Below, in pieces: positions 1 to 11,300 of a stretch of DNA of 35,026 bases. Numbering within the stretch: the first letter of the stretch is position 1; each line of letters starts with the position of its first letter. A program made the position numbers and the translations under genes. The notes beneath the pieces are model-generated. The model had not been told where the DNA came from. It saw only the letters and a list, made by a program, of their open reading frames with translations, and did no database searches. The DNA lies in NCBI GenBank assembly GCA_003640385.1, contig RCAB01000594.1:1-35026 (forward strand), given 5' to 3'. The DNA comes from Setaria digitata. Its lineage: Eukaryota; Nematoda; Chromadorea; Rhabditida; Setariidae.

Positions 1-274
1 GGTATCAGTGCTGATATGCAAAGCTCATGATGATATCGCCATAGCATGAATTTGTATATCCAACTCAAACGTCTTCACACAACGAACAAATCAATTGTTT
101 CCTTCACTATTTTCAAACGAATTTATTTATATGCGATATTTAAATGCAATAAAAATAAATAGAAGAGACCCTAGTTCTCAAGCAGAAGGATTCGTTTATG
201 AAGGTATTTGCTGTAGTTAGAATGTCCATAACACATGTACAGACAAGCATACTCAGCAAATAAACAAATGAACA

Positions 275-565
275 TCATGAATCCTTCAAAATCATTAAAG
301 CGTTACACAAGTGAAAAAGGATAAGATTAACAACTGAATTTAAGAAGTAAATTTTGAACTTCACCGTTTGTAATTTATGATTATACGGATGCGTAACAGG
401 AGTTGGAGAAGCACTTTGAAACACCGGAAAGTAACAATCACAGTCAAGACCAGTAAAACGGCTAGGCCAAGTCATCAGAGCTTCGTAAGGGAAAGCATTC
501 AACAACAACGGAGTGATAAAAGCCTCAAAACGCCGTACGAAAAAATTAGTGAGAAATTTTGATAT
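275..565. other. Coding-like island of uncertain strand, possibly an exon
   Basis: This stretch is less AT-rich than its surroundings and is open on both strands. On the minus strand a good acceptor (CCCTAACAG, ending at 566) precedes about 97 open codons rich in Pro, Phe, Trp and Cys. A possible donor (ACG|GTGAAG) could join it to a short terminal exon ending near 190, ahead of the AATAAA at 127-122. On the plus strand 377-562 is open and encodes a very basic 61-residue peptide beginning at an ATG. I recognise neither product. The minus reading is slightly favoured because of its splice acceptor and downstream polyadenylation signal, but it has no clear first exon. It could also be a decayed gene fragment. 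Confidence 0.22.
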
Positions 566-1250
566 CTGTTAGGGAAAAAAGTTCTTTTTCTTTTTTAAGA
601 AATTTCAAATTTTTCAAAATTGCAAACAGGTGATTGTATCCAGTTTTAATTTCGCGACTCTTAAAATCTCCTCACATAACTACTATAAATAAGAACTAAT
701 AAAAAAGCGAAAAAAGAGTTGCTTTATGTACTGAAGTACAGGAAATACACACAGGCTGGGAAATTTACACTGAAAGAATATATGAAATCACAGTGAGATT
801 CTATGGAAAATGCGTGTAACGGAACAAAAAAAAAAAAAAAACCGAGATGAAATTACTGATGCAATATCAACTAAATTGAGAAATCAAATTACCTATATCA
901 CTACTGCATCGAAATGACACCAATATGGCACTAAGAAGAAATTTTGCTGTTCATATAAATTTTAACTTCAAAAAAAAAAAAAATTACTGAAACTACGAAT
1001 TAGCGACATCTATTGGCAACATACATCGTCGTGATTATGAAGGAGCTTTTTTTCTTCTCAAGCAAATAAAAATTTGAAAGAAGCCAATATCTGTTTAAAA
1101 AAAAAATCCCAAGCAGTTTTCATTTTCCCAGTTAAAACAAACGATTGTTTCAAGTTACACATCACTCTCTACACACTCACAAATGCATTATTGGTTTACT
1201 CATAGATGCATTTCTAAGTGTAAGAAAATGAAAATTTGACCCAACACTGC

Positions 1251-1280
1251 AAAGCACATGAACAGAAAGCACATGAACAG
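1251..1280. repeat. 15-bp tandem duplication
   Basis: The unit AAAGCACATGAACAG occurs twice back to back, followed by a further AAAG. It lies just past the 3' end of the transporter coding region. Confidence 0.9.
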
Positions 1281-1320
1281 AAAGGTACATAATGTATAAA
1301 CATTGAAGCTCATAATGTCT

Positions 1321-4300
1321 TCAACTATTTCCAGCGATACTTGTTCGTATCGCCGTTGCCACGTCTCTTTCTTGTTCATTAACTTGACTCAACTGTGGAT
1401 CCTCAATAACAGCTTCTGTTGGCAATGGGTCATCACGCATTTGTGATGAAAAAAACAACAACGTGCAAATTAGGAGTGCCATAGCGATTGTCTAAAATAC
1501 ATTTCATTTAAATTCCAATCCTAGTTTAAGGTCAAATTTAATTTCAATTAAACGGTTCCATACTAACAACATACATAGAAAGTGAGGGTAAATGACATAA
1601 GTTTGTCTTATATATGTAATGAATGTTAGTCAAAAATCAATTGTTTTTATAGACAATTTATAAAAAAAACTTATCATCAATTGCAAAAAAATATTAGAAA
1701 ATTTACGAGAATTAATGAAAAAATTAAAAAGTTGAAAAACCGAACGCTATGAACTCTAAGTTTAAAAAAATGACATGCGTAATTTATGAAGTTCAACTCG
1801 AAAACAGTTCACAAAGAAAATTTACCTGTCCAACTACACTAAAAGCAAGGAATAGATCGGCCAAAAGCTTATTCTGATATAGCATACAGCTTCCTTGCTG
1901 AAATAATCCGCATAAAAAAGTGAAAGTTCATAAAAAAATAAATAAATAAAAAATAATAGTCCTTAGCAACATACTTTCCCGGAGCAAACATCTAGATTGT
2001 AACGAATACATGATACATCAAACATCCATCCAAAAAGAACTGGTGCAGGAATGGTACCAATAACTCTTACCAAAATCCACTGAATTCCAAGTGCAAACGA
2101 ACGTTCAGCATAATCAACTGTTCTGAAGAACCATTTTATTCTATATTCTTTAGATGCCATAGCACGTTATAAAGGAAATGGAAAACTAAAGAAATTTCTC
2201 CGACAATAAACTCGTTTTAAAGGGATCAGATGAACTGAAACCATATTATGAATATCCTCCATATTTTGCGACCTATTTTAAAAGTTCGAAGCTTAGTGAT
2301 ACCTTAGCACTACTGAAATTAGTGGAACTCCGACAGCAAATGCAAAAAAACAAAATGGAGCAAACAGAGTAAGGAATCCAAATAGCCCTCTACATTTCGA
2401 CTCGCATAATCCATTTTTGACAGTTCTATATCCAAATCTAGTGTTTTCAGGCACACATGAACAATTGTGGTACATCTGAAATAATCAACAGAATTAAAGC
2501 TTAGGAAAATTTCGTTAGGAAGAAACAATTATAATCACACTTAATGAAAATCGTTTAGTCTTTTGTTTTTTAATACGCAGCAAATGCAAGAAAGAAAAAT
2601 TTAGAAAATAACCTTTCTGAGCGGTTCATACTTTTCCTGACAACCAGCAAAACATGGTGAATAGAACGAAATCTGCTTATCATTATAAAATTCAGCACAT
2701 ACTGGATGATATTCACTTGGAACACAATCACAATTATGATTGCAGATGGATTTAAGAGACGGCAGTATTTCTGTACCATTTTCATTCTGGCTTGAAGTTG
2801 AAATGCTGCAAAATTTTATAGTTTAAAGCTTATAACTTTTAAGAAAGGAGCACGACTAAAAACGCAAGATTCGGCTTCTTTCAGTTTTCAGCTATATTAT
2901 TCTCTTGTTTGTCGAAAATTGAGAAAAAGACACTGCACTTCGACAAAAACTCATCTGCAAAAACATTGAAATATTCTAATTTAAAGTGAAAAGAAATTAC
3001 AGCAAAAACTCACATATCCACCTCATAGTGTTCCTCAATTCCAGCGAGCGGATCATGATCACAGTAAACGAGATACATTGGTGATAGGATAAGCGTGCAC
3101 ATTAGCAATGCTATGCAAAACTTCAATGTTTTAACGCAGCTTAACCGAAATCGCTGAACAATGAAACCGCTGAACATTGTGCCTATACCAGCCATTGGAA
3201 CCATTATACAACCTGAAAATGACAAAAAAGCTTCTTTGGATCTGAACAACAAATAAATCACAATTTTGAATCTTTTAAATAATGGATGGAAACTGCACCG
3301 ATCAACATATTCGCTTTGCTCGGTGCAACACTGAACTGTCGTTCGAGATACTTTGACATGAATGTCGATGCACCCGTTATGATGAATCCTATAAATTTTT
3401 GCCAATTTAATCCGAGAAATCATTCAAGCATTATACAGAATCCAGGTTACTTTTTTTCGTTACCCAATTATTCCCTACTGCGAGGCATTATCGAAACTAT
3501 ATCTCATACACCAGCATCAGACATACCATTTTTTTAAATCCATCAGTTTCTTTTTCTTAAGAAATATTAATATTTAAACCAAAAAATCCAAAATTCCTAT
3601 AAAAATTTAAATTTTTTCATAAAAGATTCTGAGCAATGTCAAGATATTCACAGAAAATGTTCAAAAATTCCAACACTGCAAGGAAAAAGAGATGAAAAAT
3701 TAAAAACGGAAATCTTATGCCACGCCTATTTTCCACATATAAATAGGAATGGAAACAAGCATTAAATCTGAAATTATGAATTGCGCCGCGCTATTCTTTG
3801 CTGTGTTTCTAATCTGGTTCATAGAATATGCTCTTACAGATAAGTGCTTTTGTAGCAAAATTTTACAAAAAGTCAAACTGAAATAAATTTTTTAGGAAAG
3901 GTAAGCAGATGTATAAGTTTTTGTTAACTCTTAGGTTCAACATACAAAATAGAGTGTCGTATTTATACAAATTTCAGGTCCTCATACTTCAAAAGTAAAT
4001 ATTAGCGATGAAGGAAGAAAGTGGCGCAGAATAACCGGTAATAAAACCCAAGAATCAATTTACCAAGATGAAGCAAGGTCATATAAAAGAAAGCAGCAGT
4101 ATCAACGGACCACTTATCCCCTCATCTTTAAAAAGAAAAGAACAAGACATAGGGAGAAAATATCACCTGAACATAATAATCAAAATTACAAGCAGTATGG
4201 AATACGTGGCATATACAAATACGGAGGTCAGGGGATATTCGGACAACTAACAATAATTGAATAGTCAAATATTTTTATTTAATTCTAACTCAAAAAAATT

Positions 4301-5198
4301 ATCAGAATAACTAAAATTTTCAAAACATACCATCAACGGCCATTGCAAAAGTGATGAGCATATAGCTACCATTTGATATTATTCGATAAATTGCTATTGG
4401 TATATGCCGTACATCTAGCCATATGTGATACCAGATGGGACCCCGGTTATTCTGTAGTGCTGGCATTGATTCGCCAATTGTGATGGTTTGCACAGTTGGC
4501 GTACCTTTTAGAAATCAATCGTATTATTGCGCTTCAACAATAACTAAAGAGTTGAATCAGAGGTAAGGATTCCGGGTCATCGCAGCACAAAAGCGATAAA
4601 TAATGAATTCATACGGATTTTGCTGAAGGAATATAAAAATTCAAAGAAAAAAGGCACTGCTGATAATTTTTCAAACTATTTCAATTCTAGGTTACAAATT
4701 TTTTTCCATATTATTTAGGCGAAAATAGATATTCTTCAATGTGCCAGAAGTAGTAGCTGATTTAAAGCTACTTGAAATTATTGAAAAAAATTATTAAGCT
4801 ACTTCATTTGATTTAAAGCTACTTCAAATTATCATTCTACATCGCACGATAGTTGACCAATGATACCATTTCGTCCCCAAATTGATAAAATTTTCAACTT
4901 TCAATACCACGTACAAGTAGTACTATAAGGTGACATAATAAAAGAATGCTTCACCTTCACCATCAACTGGTAAAAGTGGTCCACATACAGCAGCTGTTTT
5001 GCTTGCGGACGGAATACCGCAACATTCTGCCGTACGTTTTTTTGCACCAGCTATCGTCTCTTCGTGCAACCGTGTTCTGTAAGGGAAATTTTCGCTGTTA
5101 CTTTTGGAAAGTTTCCTTACCATTGGTTTTTAAATTTTAAAAGGCATAATTTATTGAATTCCATGTATACTTTTCTTCTCCCTCTCTCTCTCTCTCTC

Positions 5199-5232
<34 letters not shown>

Positions 5233-8200
5233 ATATATAATATATATATATATATAAATAAAATGAGCTTACCGATGCCATTTGAGAGATTCAGGAAGAA
5301 CTTTCGGTAAAACTATTATTGGGAAAACAGCAACTAAAGCTAGAACACTAGCTATTTGAAAGCCAATCCACCAGGCACCGACCCATTTTGGATCCGTTTC
5401 ATCGATGTTTAAAATCCTTAAAAAGAAATTTGCTAGAGCCAACAAGAGAGGGAGATTATCTGAATAAAGTTAAGGTAGATCCAAGGAAACTAACTTGATA
5501 TGAAATTCCGATTGTAAGAAATCCGTGTGATAGCGCAAAAACGAACTAGACATCAGAAAGCCAAATGCCGGACCAAATATTGCAAAGGCGTAAAAAATAC
5601 CTAAAGTTAATGAAAACCTTTTAATAAAACCTAAAAGATGAAATGAACCATACAACTGGCAATGACCCTATGCCAATTTAAAAAATATCATCTTGACATC
5701 ATCTGACAGAAACTTTTTTCAGGTAACATCCTGCCGCAGCTAAATAATCGCCATTAAAAACAAACTGATACCATGCTGTATTGCATCATCAGGGCGAATG
5801 ACAGCCGACAACCTAATTACTTGTAGCCATCCTTGAATCTTGAACTTCGAGTCCTTCAATTTTTCAAAATACTTCCAAAAAATACATCATTCTAACTTCA
5901 AATTACATAAACTTTCTTCAAGTGATATCCAAACGAAAAGTAAACGATTCGAATTTACCAAGATAAAGCGACGATAGCGCTGGGCCAACATTTTCATCGA
6001 TATAGCTAACCCCGAGAGTGAACAGTGGCGTAGCACCAATACCATGAAGAAAATGACCAAGACAAAATAGGAACACATACCGAAAAGTACCGGCCTAAAA
6101 ACTGTAGTCCTATGTACATCATACCCTGAATAATCGAAAAATTTGGAATAAAATCTTGTTAAACTAAAAATCTTGGTTACCTGATTTTCGGGTGACGGAC
6201 AACTTCGAAGAGCTTCAGCACTAGCTGCTGATATTAGCGAATAAAGGGAATTATTTAGCGCAACATGATTTATTCTGGCTCCTAAAAAACAACTTGCTTT
6301 CTTTTACATAACTCTTAAGGTATTCACATACTACTGGTTTCATTAACTGTTTTGTAAGAAACAAACACCTGATAATCCACCTAACATACATTATACGAAT
6401 ATGTAGTGATAATTGAAAAAGTATAAACAATGCTCAAAAATATTTTATATGAAGGTGTTTGTGGAAGTGGAGATGCTTATGAAGAATTACAAATGGGTTA
6501 GATGACCATATAGACGGGTAATTAAATGGAACCTTTTACCGCTAGTGTAAATCACCGTTTAATGTAAAATGATGTATTCGAAGAACATTCCACACTCTAG
6601 CATATTTGCATAAACTGAAGAGCATTTGCTCACTATGAGTTTATTAACAAGGACCGCTGTTAAAAAAATGGACAATTATAAGTTTAAGAGGCAAAACAAG
6701 ATTCTTTATCCCTTTTGAACATTCGAAATATATACTGCTGGACACGAACATGAATCTACTATCGAAATCCAAAAAGAAACTAACCGAGAGATGGTTGTGA
6801 AAATTCGCATTTACTAAATGTTGGTTCGTGAGCATTGAAGGTGGAAGTATATGAATCAGAGAAATTGTGCGGCATTGTGAAAATAAAGCTGCCTAAAGCC
6901 ATCAATAATAGTCCCACCGCAAGCACCATCGGTTTTGAGTGACGACCACCAAAGTAAGAGACAGGTATACACAAAAGCACATAGCCAAAATCGTAAAACT
7001 ATAAGAAAGAAATATGACAAAAATAAATGAGTACAAAAATCCGAGTAATAAGTTATGTTACAATTCATAATAATATTGTAATAAGGCAAGAGAAAAAAGC
7101 TAAAAAAAAAATTGAATATTAAATCTCTACCTGCATTATACGACCAATAGTTGATGAATTAAATTGAAATCGACGTTCAATTGAAGTAATCGCTGAAGGA
7201 ACCAAACCGTTTACAAGCAAACCTTGTACTGTACAAAACCAACACATCCACAACAGCATCCAATTTCTCCTGCCAAATCGCTGCAGCCATTTCGGTCTGA
7301 AATATCTGCGTCAGTATAATTAAAAAACAGCAGGTATCGTCTGTAAAGAGGATATTTTCGGAAAGTTAGCCATGTCGATAGCTAAATGTTGTGTTGATAA
7401 CTGTCCTAATCACCGCAAGCTCCATCAAGCATTTTAAAAGTCAGTGTGTAATTCTATAATCTCTTTTACAGAGATAAATGTATCCTTCACAAGGGTTGAA
7501 AAAAATTTAAATAATATAGAAAAATTCCAGACAGTGGCTTCTAAAGCTAATCAAGCACTCTAGAAACTAGACTCGTAATTGTAATGCAGTATGAAAATAA
7601 AAGATTCAAGCGTGCAACTGAGTTGTGTAACATGAAAAGAAAAAACAGAAATTTTAACCTCCAGTTCCATAGACCAACCAAAGATTCTGTAGCCATGACG
7701 TTGATCTCCTTTTCGATAGCTTGGATTTGTTGTTGCTTCTGCCATACACATACTGTCGACCAAGGCTTTTCTCGCTTTTGCACTGGCCAAGGTGGACCAG
7801 AAGCAAAACCATTATTATAATTTCTGTAAAGTAACACTTTCTAACCAATATCATAAATTTCCTTTGAGAGTGCATAGCTTCAAAAGCCACTATTTAGCAT
7901 CAAACTTTCACCAAAAATGTCGAAATTTTTGGCCTAAACTGACCTGTAATGTCCACGAGGTCTTTTTCTGGACTCATCTGAATTGGGTGGCGGAGACTTA
8001 TCATCAAAGGCACTAAATGCTGGAGATCCTGAAGTTTCTTGATCGTTTTCATTAATGGCTGTAACAAACAACTGATTTGGAAACGTGCAACTTTTCACAA
8101 TGAACTCATAATTAATTAACAAATTAACAAAGGGAAAAGCACTAATCAACAGTATTTCGCAGTAGACGAAGTCAAAACAATTACCATTATGCGAGAAATG

Positions 8201-8341
8201 ATACTCTCGAGAAGAAGACGGTTTTTCGAGATCTCCTGGAGCTGACCGGGTTTCAGCGTCTCCATCCCTTACATGCTCGTTCACATATGTGCACTCGACA
8301 TGCAACATATTATCAGCTGTGCCATCATTTACTAATTGCAT
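1321..8341 (-). CDS. Organic anion transporter polypeptide (OATP/SLCO family), 18 exons, 881 aa
   Basis: Twelve-TM plasma-membrane transporter of the OATP branch of the MFS, a family that moves amphipathic anions such as steroid conjugates, bile acids and drugs. Exons, 5' to 3': 8341-8185, 8058-7944, 7823-7659, 7296-7131, 6998-6785, 6281-6181, 6094-5959, 5600-5495, 5416-5273, 5076-4955, 4504-4331, 3388-3299, 3212-3014, 2805-2613, 2475-2303, 2122-1975, 1897-1826, 1491-1321. They sum to 2646 nt with every phase matching. Landmarks: polar N-terminus of about 145 residues; TM1 with SIERRFQFNSSTIG; the family signature before TM6, DPKWVGAWWIGF, near residues 395-406 (usual Arg replaced by Lys); TM8-9 with VPMAGIGTMFSGFIVQRF; a Kazal-like extracellular loop with cysteines at about 651, 655, 657, 666, 681, 685, 699, 701, 718 and 722; and the C-terminal motif GTIPAPVLFGWMFDVSC. 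The ATG follows an in-frame stop. Exon 10 has a second possible donor (end at 4961). The substrate cannot be read from sequence. Confidence 0.93.
3738..3745 (+). promoter_or_regulatory. TATA-like box of the nested small gene
   Basis: TATAAATA lies 38 nt upstream of the ATG at 3776. Initiation about 30 nt downstream of it would give a very short leader before that ATG and would leave out the in-frame ATG at 3749. AT-rich DNA makes chance matches common, so this is suggestive only. Confidence 0.3.
3776..4264 (+). CDS. Candidate nested gene: small secreted basic protein, 119 aa, 3 exons
   Basis: The gene lies wholly within intron 11 (3389-4330) of the transporter, on the opposite strand. Exons: 3776-3843, 3896-3900 (only 5 nt) and 3978-4264, with phases matching (2, then 1). 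Residues 1-21 form a hydrophobic signal-peptide-like stretch (MNCAALFFAVFLIWFIEYAL), the only part with a cysteine. The mature part is rich in Lys, Arg, Tyr and Gln. It has sequons NIS and NKT, a multibasic stretch FKKKRTRHREK that could be a proprotein cleavage site, and a Gly/Ile-rich tail (GIYKYGGQGIFGQ). The second intron has a strong donor (AAAG|GTAAG) and acceptor (TTTCAG); the first donor (AA|GTGCTT) is weak. An in-frame ATG at 3749 would add 9 polar residues before the hydrophobic stretch. I recognise no family. The open third exon (94 codons to the stop) is the firmest part; the microexon is the weakest. It could also be a chance ORF or pseudogene. Confidence 0.45.
4759..4832. repeat. 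Diverged direct repeat in transporter intron 10
   Basis: GATTTAAAGCTACTT begins a 23-bp unit found at 4759-4781 and again at 4810-4832 with one mismatch. A further AAGCTACTT sits between them. This looks like a local duplication. Confidence 0.8.
5180..5257. repeat. Compound (TC)n-(AT)n microsatellite in transporter intron 9
   Basis: A TC run (about 5180-5199) is followed by an interrupted AT run (about 5201-5257). It fills roughly 40% of the 196-nt intron 9 (5077-5272) and ends about 15 nt from the 5' splice site of exon 9 in the sense of the gene. Confidence 0.95.
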
Positions 8342-8349
8342 CTACTGCA
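8342..8349 (-). other. Possible spliced-leader acceptor of the transporter mRNA
   Basis: On the minus strand TTGCAG is followed directly by TAG and the ATG at 8341. An acceptor 3 nt before the start, with a stop just upstream in frame, is what a trans-spliced nematode 5' end looks like. The polypyrimidine tract is weak, so an ordinary 5' UTR intron is also possible. Confidence 0.35.
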
Positions 8350-11300
8350 ACATATGATGCAGTCAAAGGTCACCGGGGTCAATCGAACGCTTGCTCCGTC
8401 GCAGATGGCCTAATAAACAAAAAAAAAAAAAAAATAGAATGCATGGAGCGGATATCTGCCCAGTTGCGGCGCGTCAAGTAGATTATTCAGATATGTAACA
8501 GTGTACGTGCACCACCGAAAACTGTTCAGGGGGAAGAAGGAAGCAAAGTACGTGAGGCACCTCGGAAGGTCAAACAATTTCCCATCCTCTGATGATGCAC
8601 TTTCCGGGAACTGTCAACCGCAGGGACATTGCGGTCGTGTAACAAGTGTCACTTAAGAAGTGTCTCTGCCATCCCGAAATGTCACCTCGCACACCGCCAC
8701 AAAGCCCACCGTCTCAGCCACCGACACACACACAACACGAAAGGACAGTGAAGTATTTATCATCATCAATCCATTCTTCTATGAAATTTGTGAAAATTTT
8801 TAGGCCCGCAGAGGTGGTAAAAAAAGCTTGAAGACGGACTGCCGTAAACAAATATCAAAGTAAAAATCGACAGTCGAAAACAACTGGGCTCCTGAGCTAG
8901 TTCTTGCCTCATTTCTCTACCAGTGTGTCATTAATGCCTTGAAGCTCTTAGAAGTGGATTGACTTCACAGATCTGTCTTCTTCCGAAGTGTCAACCTGAT
9001 ATTCAGCTCGTTTATTCAGAAATGATATTATCATATATGTCTGGCTCCGGAACTGGTGGTCCTCTGTCCATCGAAATATGATAAACGAATGAGGTTAAAG
9101 GCTCAAGATAACCCATGAACAGGAATCTAATCTATGTTATCTCACCTGAGAAGAAATGAAAATTATTCTGCGAGAGGATGAAGTCGGAAACAAAAGGCTA
9201 TGTTATATTTCATACATTATAATTATCAATTAGCTAGAATTTTCAAAGAAGGTATTTTTCTCACAAGCAGTTCCAGCCTGTAGTTCCAAAACACTATCCA
9301 CTGCATTGTTTGAAAGCCGCTAAAAATCAACGATATATTTAAAAATGTTCGAATTATGTTGTCAAACTTTTTATAAAATTTGTTTCCTTCTTTTTCGTAT
9401 TTTTTAAATTTCCAGAAATTTGAACATAGAAAAGCCTAGAGGCTTAGCCAATGATGAGACGTATGGTAAAGCAACGTGCTGGAAAAGTTAAGTTGATTTG
9501 TATTCCAAGCAGCGAATTTCCTAACAGTTTCAACAAATTAATGGCAACAAACCTAACAAACTTGGCAGCTGTTCTCCTTCACAGCTTACTTCAACTGAGC
9601 TATATGTAAGATGGAAGCTGCCCAGAAGCTTAGCAACATAATTTCTTATCGAGTAGAACATTTCTATCTGGCATTCAGTGATGGATTGTATTGATTTCAG
9701 TGCACTTCTTCAAACAATTACAAGCAAAAAGATGCTTTGATAAATAGCTGAAAGTACAAAAATAAGTTCGCGAACAAGTTCAAGCTCACAGACTCTGTAC
9801 TCACTTCACTTCTCTTTTTATTTCAGATGAAAGTGCTCGAGAATCCTTTTGTTTGAGTTGAGCATTGAAAGAGTTGCAATGGAGCTTTCAGTTTACTTCA
9901 CTGCCATTTTCTAATCTCCACGATAAAGTTAAAAATCGTCGGCAACAGATGTATTCTGAAAGGTCAGAGAGCAGTGTATAAACGATGAACTAATAATGCC
10001 CTACCTATTAGAGCTACTGTTTCTGATTTATACGGCTGAAGCAAGATCTGAGGACATGCTGTGTTATCGATCAGAACCAGAAGTGGAAAACTCTGAAATG
10101 ATTTAATTTGCAAGAGGAAAAGTAAAAAGTGTTCTCTCCCAATGGTGCTGCATGAATGCACTTCATTTTGATTACACTGAAAGCAACGATATTCAAGGAA
10201 ATTTCTGATGGTAATTTTGCTATTGTTCTCCTTATTCAAGCTGTTGACACAAAAAAATCATTTCATTCTAGGAACTGTAGAACTCTGTAGTAATATGAGG
10301 AAATACCTATTAATTACAGTCCATTTCACCAAGTTTAAAATCCAAGAAATTGGTTATCTGGAATAGCATAATTTAGAGTGAATATGCTTAATTTACTTGA
10401 ATAACACATGCTAGCACATGTATTAACACACAGGCTACCAAAATGATCACTTACGTTACGGTTGCTGCTTGCAGTTTTCCGTTTCATTTCTTAACGTGAA
10501 ATTGAAACTAGTTTTAAATGAATATGTGACATTTTTCTGCTGGAAAATGTTACCTCATATCAATGTAATAGGAAAGAAGTAGAATAAGGTACAAAAAAGA
10601 AGAAACGAAATTTAAAATATGTTAAATGAAATCAATTAACAGTAGCGAGAATTAGCAATTTCAATACACAGGAAGATTTATCTAATTTCAGGAACAGAAG
10701 TGACGTGAAATTAATTGAACATGACTTTCGACTCGACTTCAAACATTCAACTTGCTAGCAAGTGAGGAAGCTGAAGAAGAGATATGTGTGGCAAAGACAA
10801 ATTCAACATGAAAGTTGAAAGATAAGAGGAAGAACCAAGTGATGCGATATGTACGAAATTTAATTTCTTTTCCATCTTTACTGATGATACCATTTCCTTT
10901 ACAAATTAATTCTTGATTCACTGCAAATGAATGGCTAATATTCAGAAGACAATGCATATCATTTGTTTATTACAGTGATGATATTTACATTCATTTATTC
11001 CACTGTTCAAATTATCATTTCAAAATTAAAAAAAAAGACTCATCATAGAGCTTTGCTTTTTGTTTCTGGAATTAATGGACTGCAGAAACTGAAGGAGATT
11101 TCAATTATTAAAGCGTTTCCTCAAAATCCCGAACGAATTCTACTGTTATTATGCATTCTGAATCACACGTTGATTCAGTCCTGTCCTTTTTGTTTGTGCA
11201 AAAAAGCACTAATGAAAATGAATTATTACGGAAACCTATTTGATTGTGAAATCCTTCCAATTCACTAAAAAAAAAAGAAAAAAAAAAAAACTAACAGGAT

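Larger units (their letters stand above)
1..1320. other. 3' flank of the transporter gene, mostly non-coding
   Basis: AT-rich sequence downstream of the minus-strand transporter stop codon. It contains A-runs (about 825-841 and 970-982), a 15-bp tandem duplication (1251-1280) and one coding-like island (275-565). A minus-strand AATAAA lies at 127-122 and could end a transcript crossing the island. I could not pick a convincing polyadenylation signal for the transporter itself. Confidence 0.6.

Noticed and set aside
3286..3537. Plus-strand open frame of 83 codons
   Set aside because: It is antisense to transporter exon 12, whose minus frame encodes the conserved TM7 region; the downstream part is intron.
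7934..8341. Single 135-codon minus-strand frame at the transporter start
   Set aside because: It reads through an intron (8184-8059) flanked by a good donor and acceptor. Splicing gives a polar N-terminus and the right phase for exon 3.
8405..8433. AATAAA followed by a 16-nt A-run, as in a retrocopied mRNA end
   Set aside because: No gene-like sequence precedes it and no target-site duplication is visible. A-runs of similar length occur elsewhere in the window.
8646..8831. Plus-strand Pro/Ser/Thr-rich frame of 61 codons
   Set aside because: It sits in the GC-richer promoter-side region, with no ATG-led context, no splice partners and no recognisable domain.
10963..11268. Plus-strand open frame of 101 codons in the gene-free region
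   Set aside because: Composition is typical of AT-rich chance ORFs, with no recognisable motif, no signal for splicing in frame and a low-complexity A-run directly after the stop.
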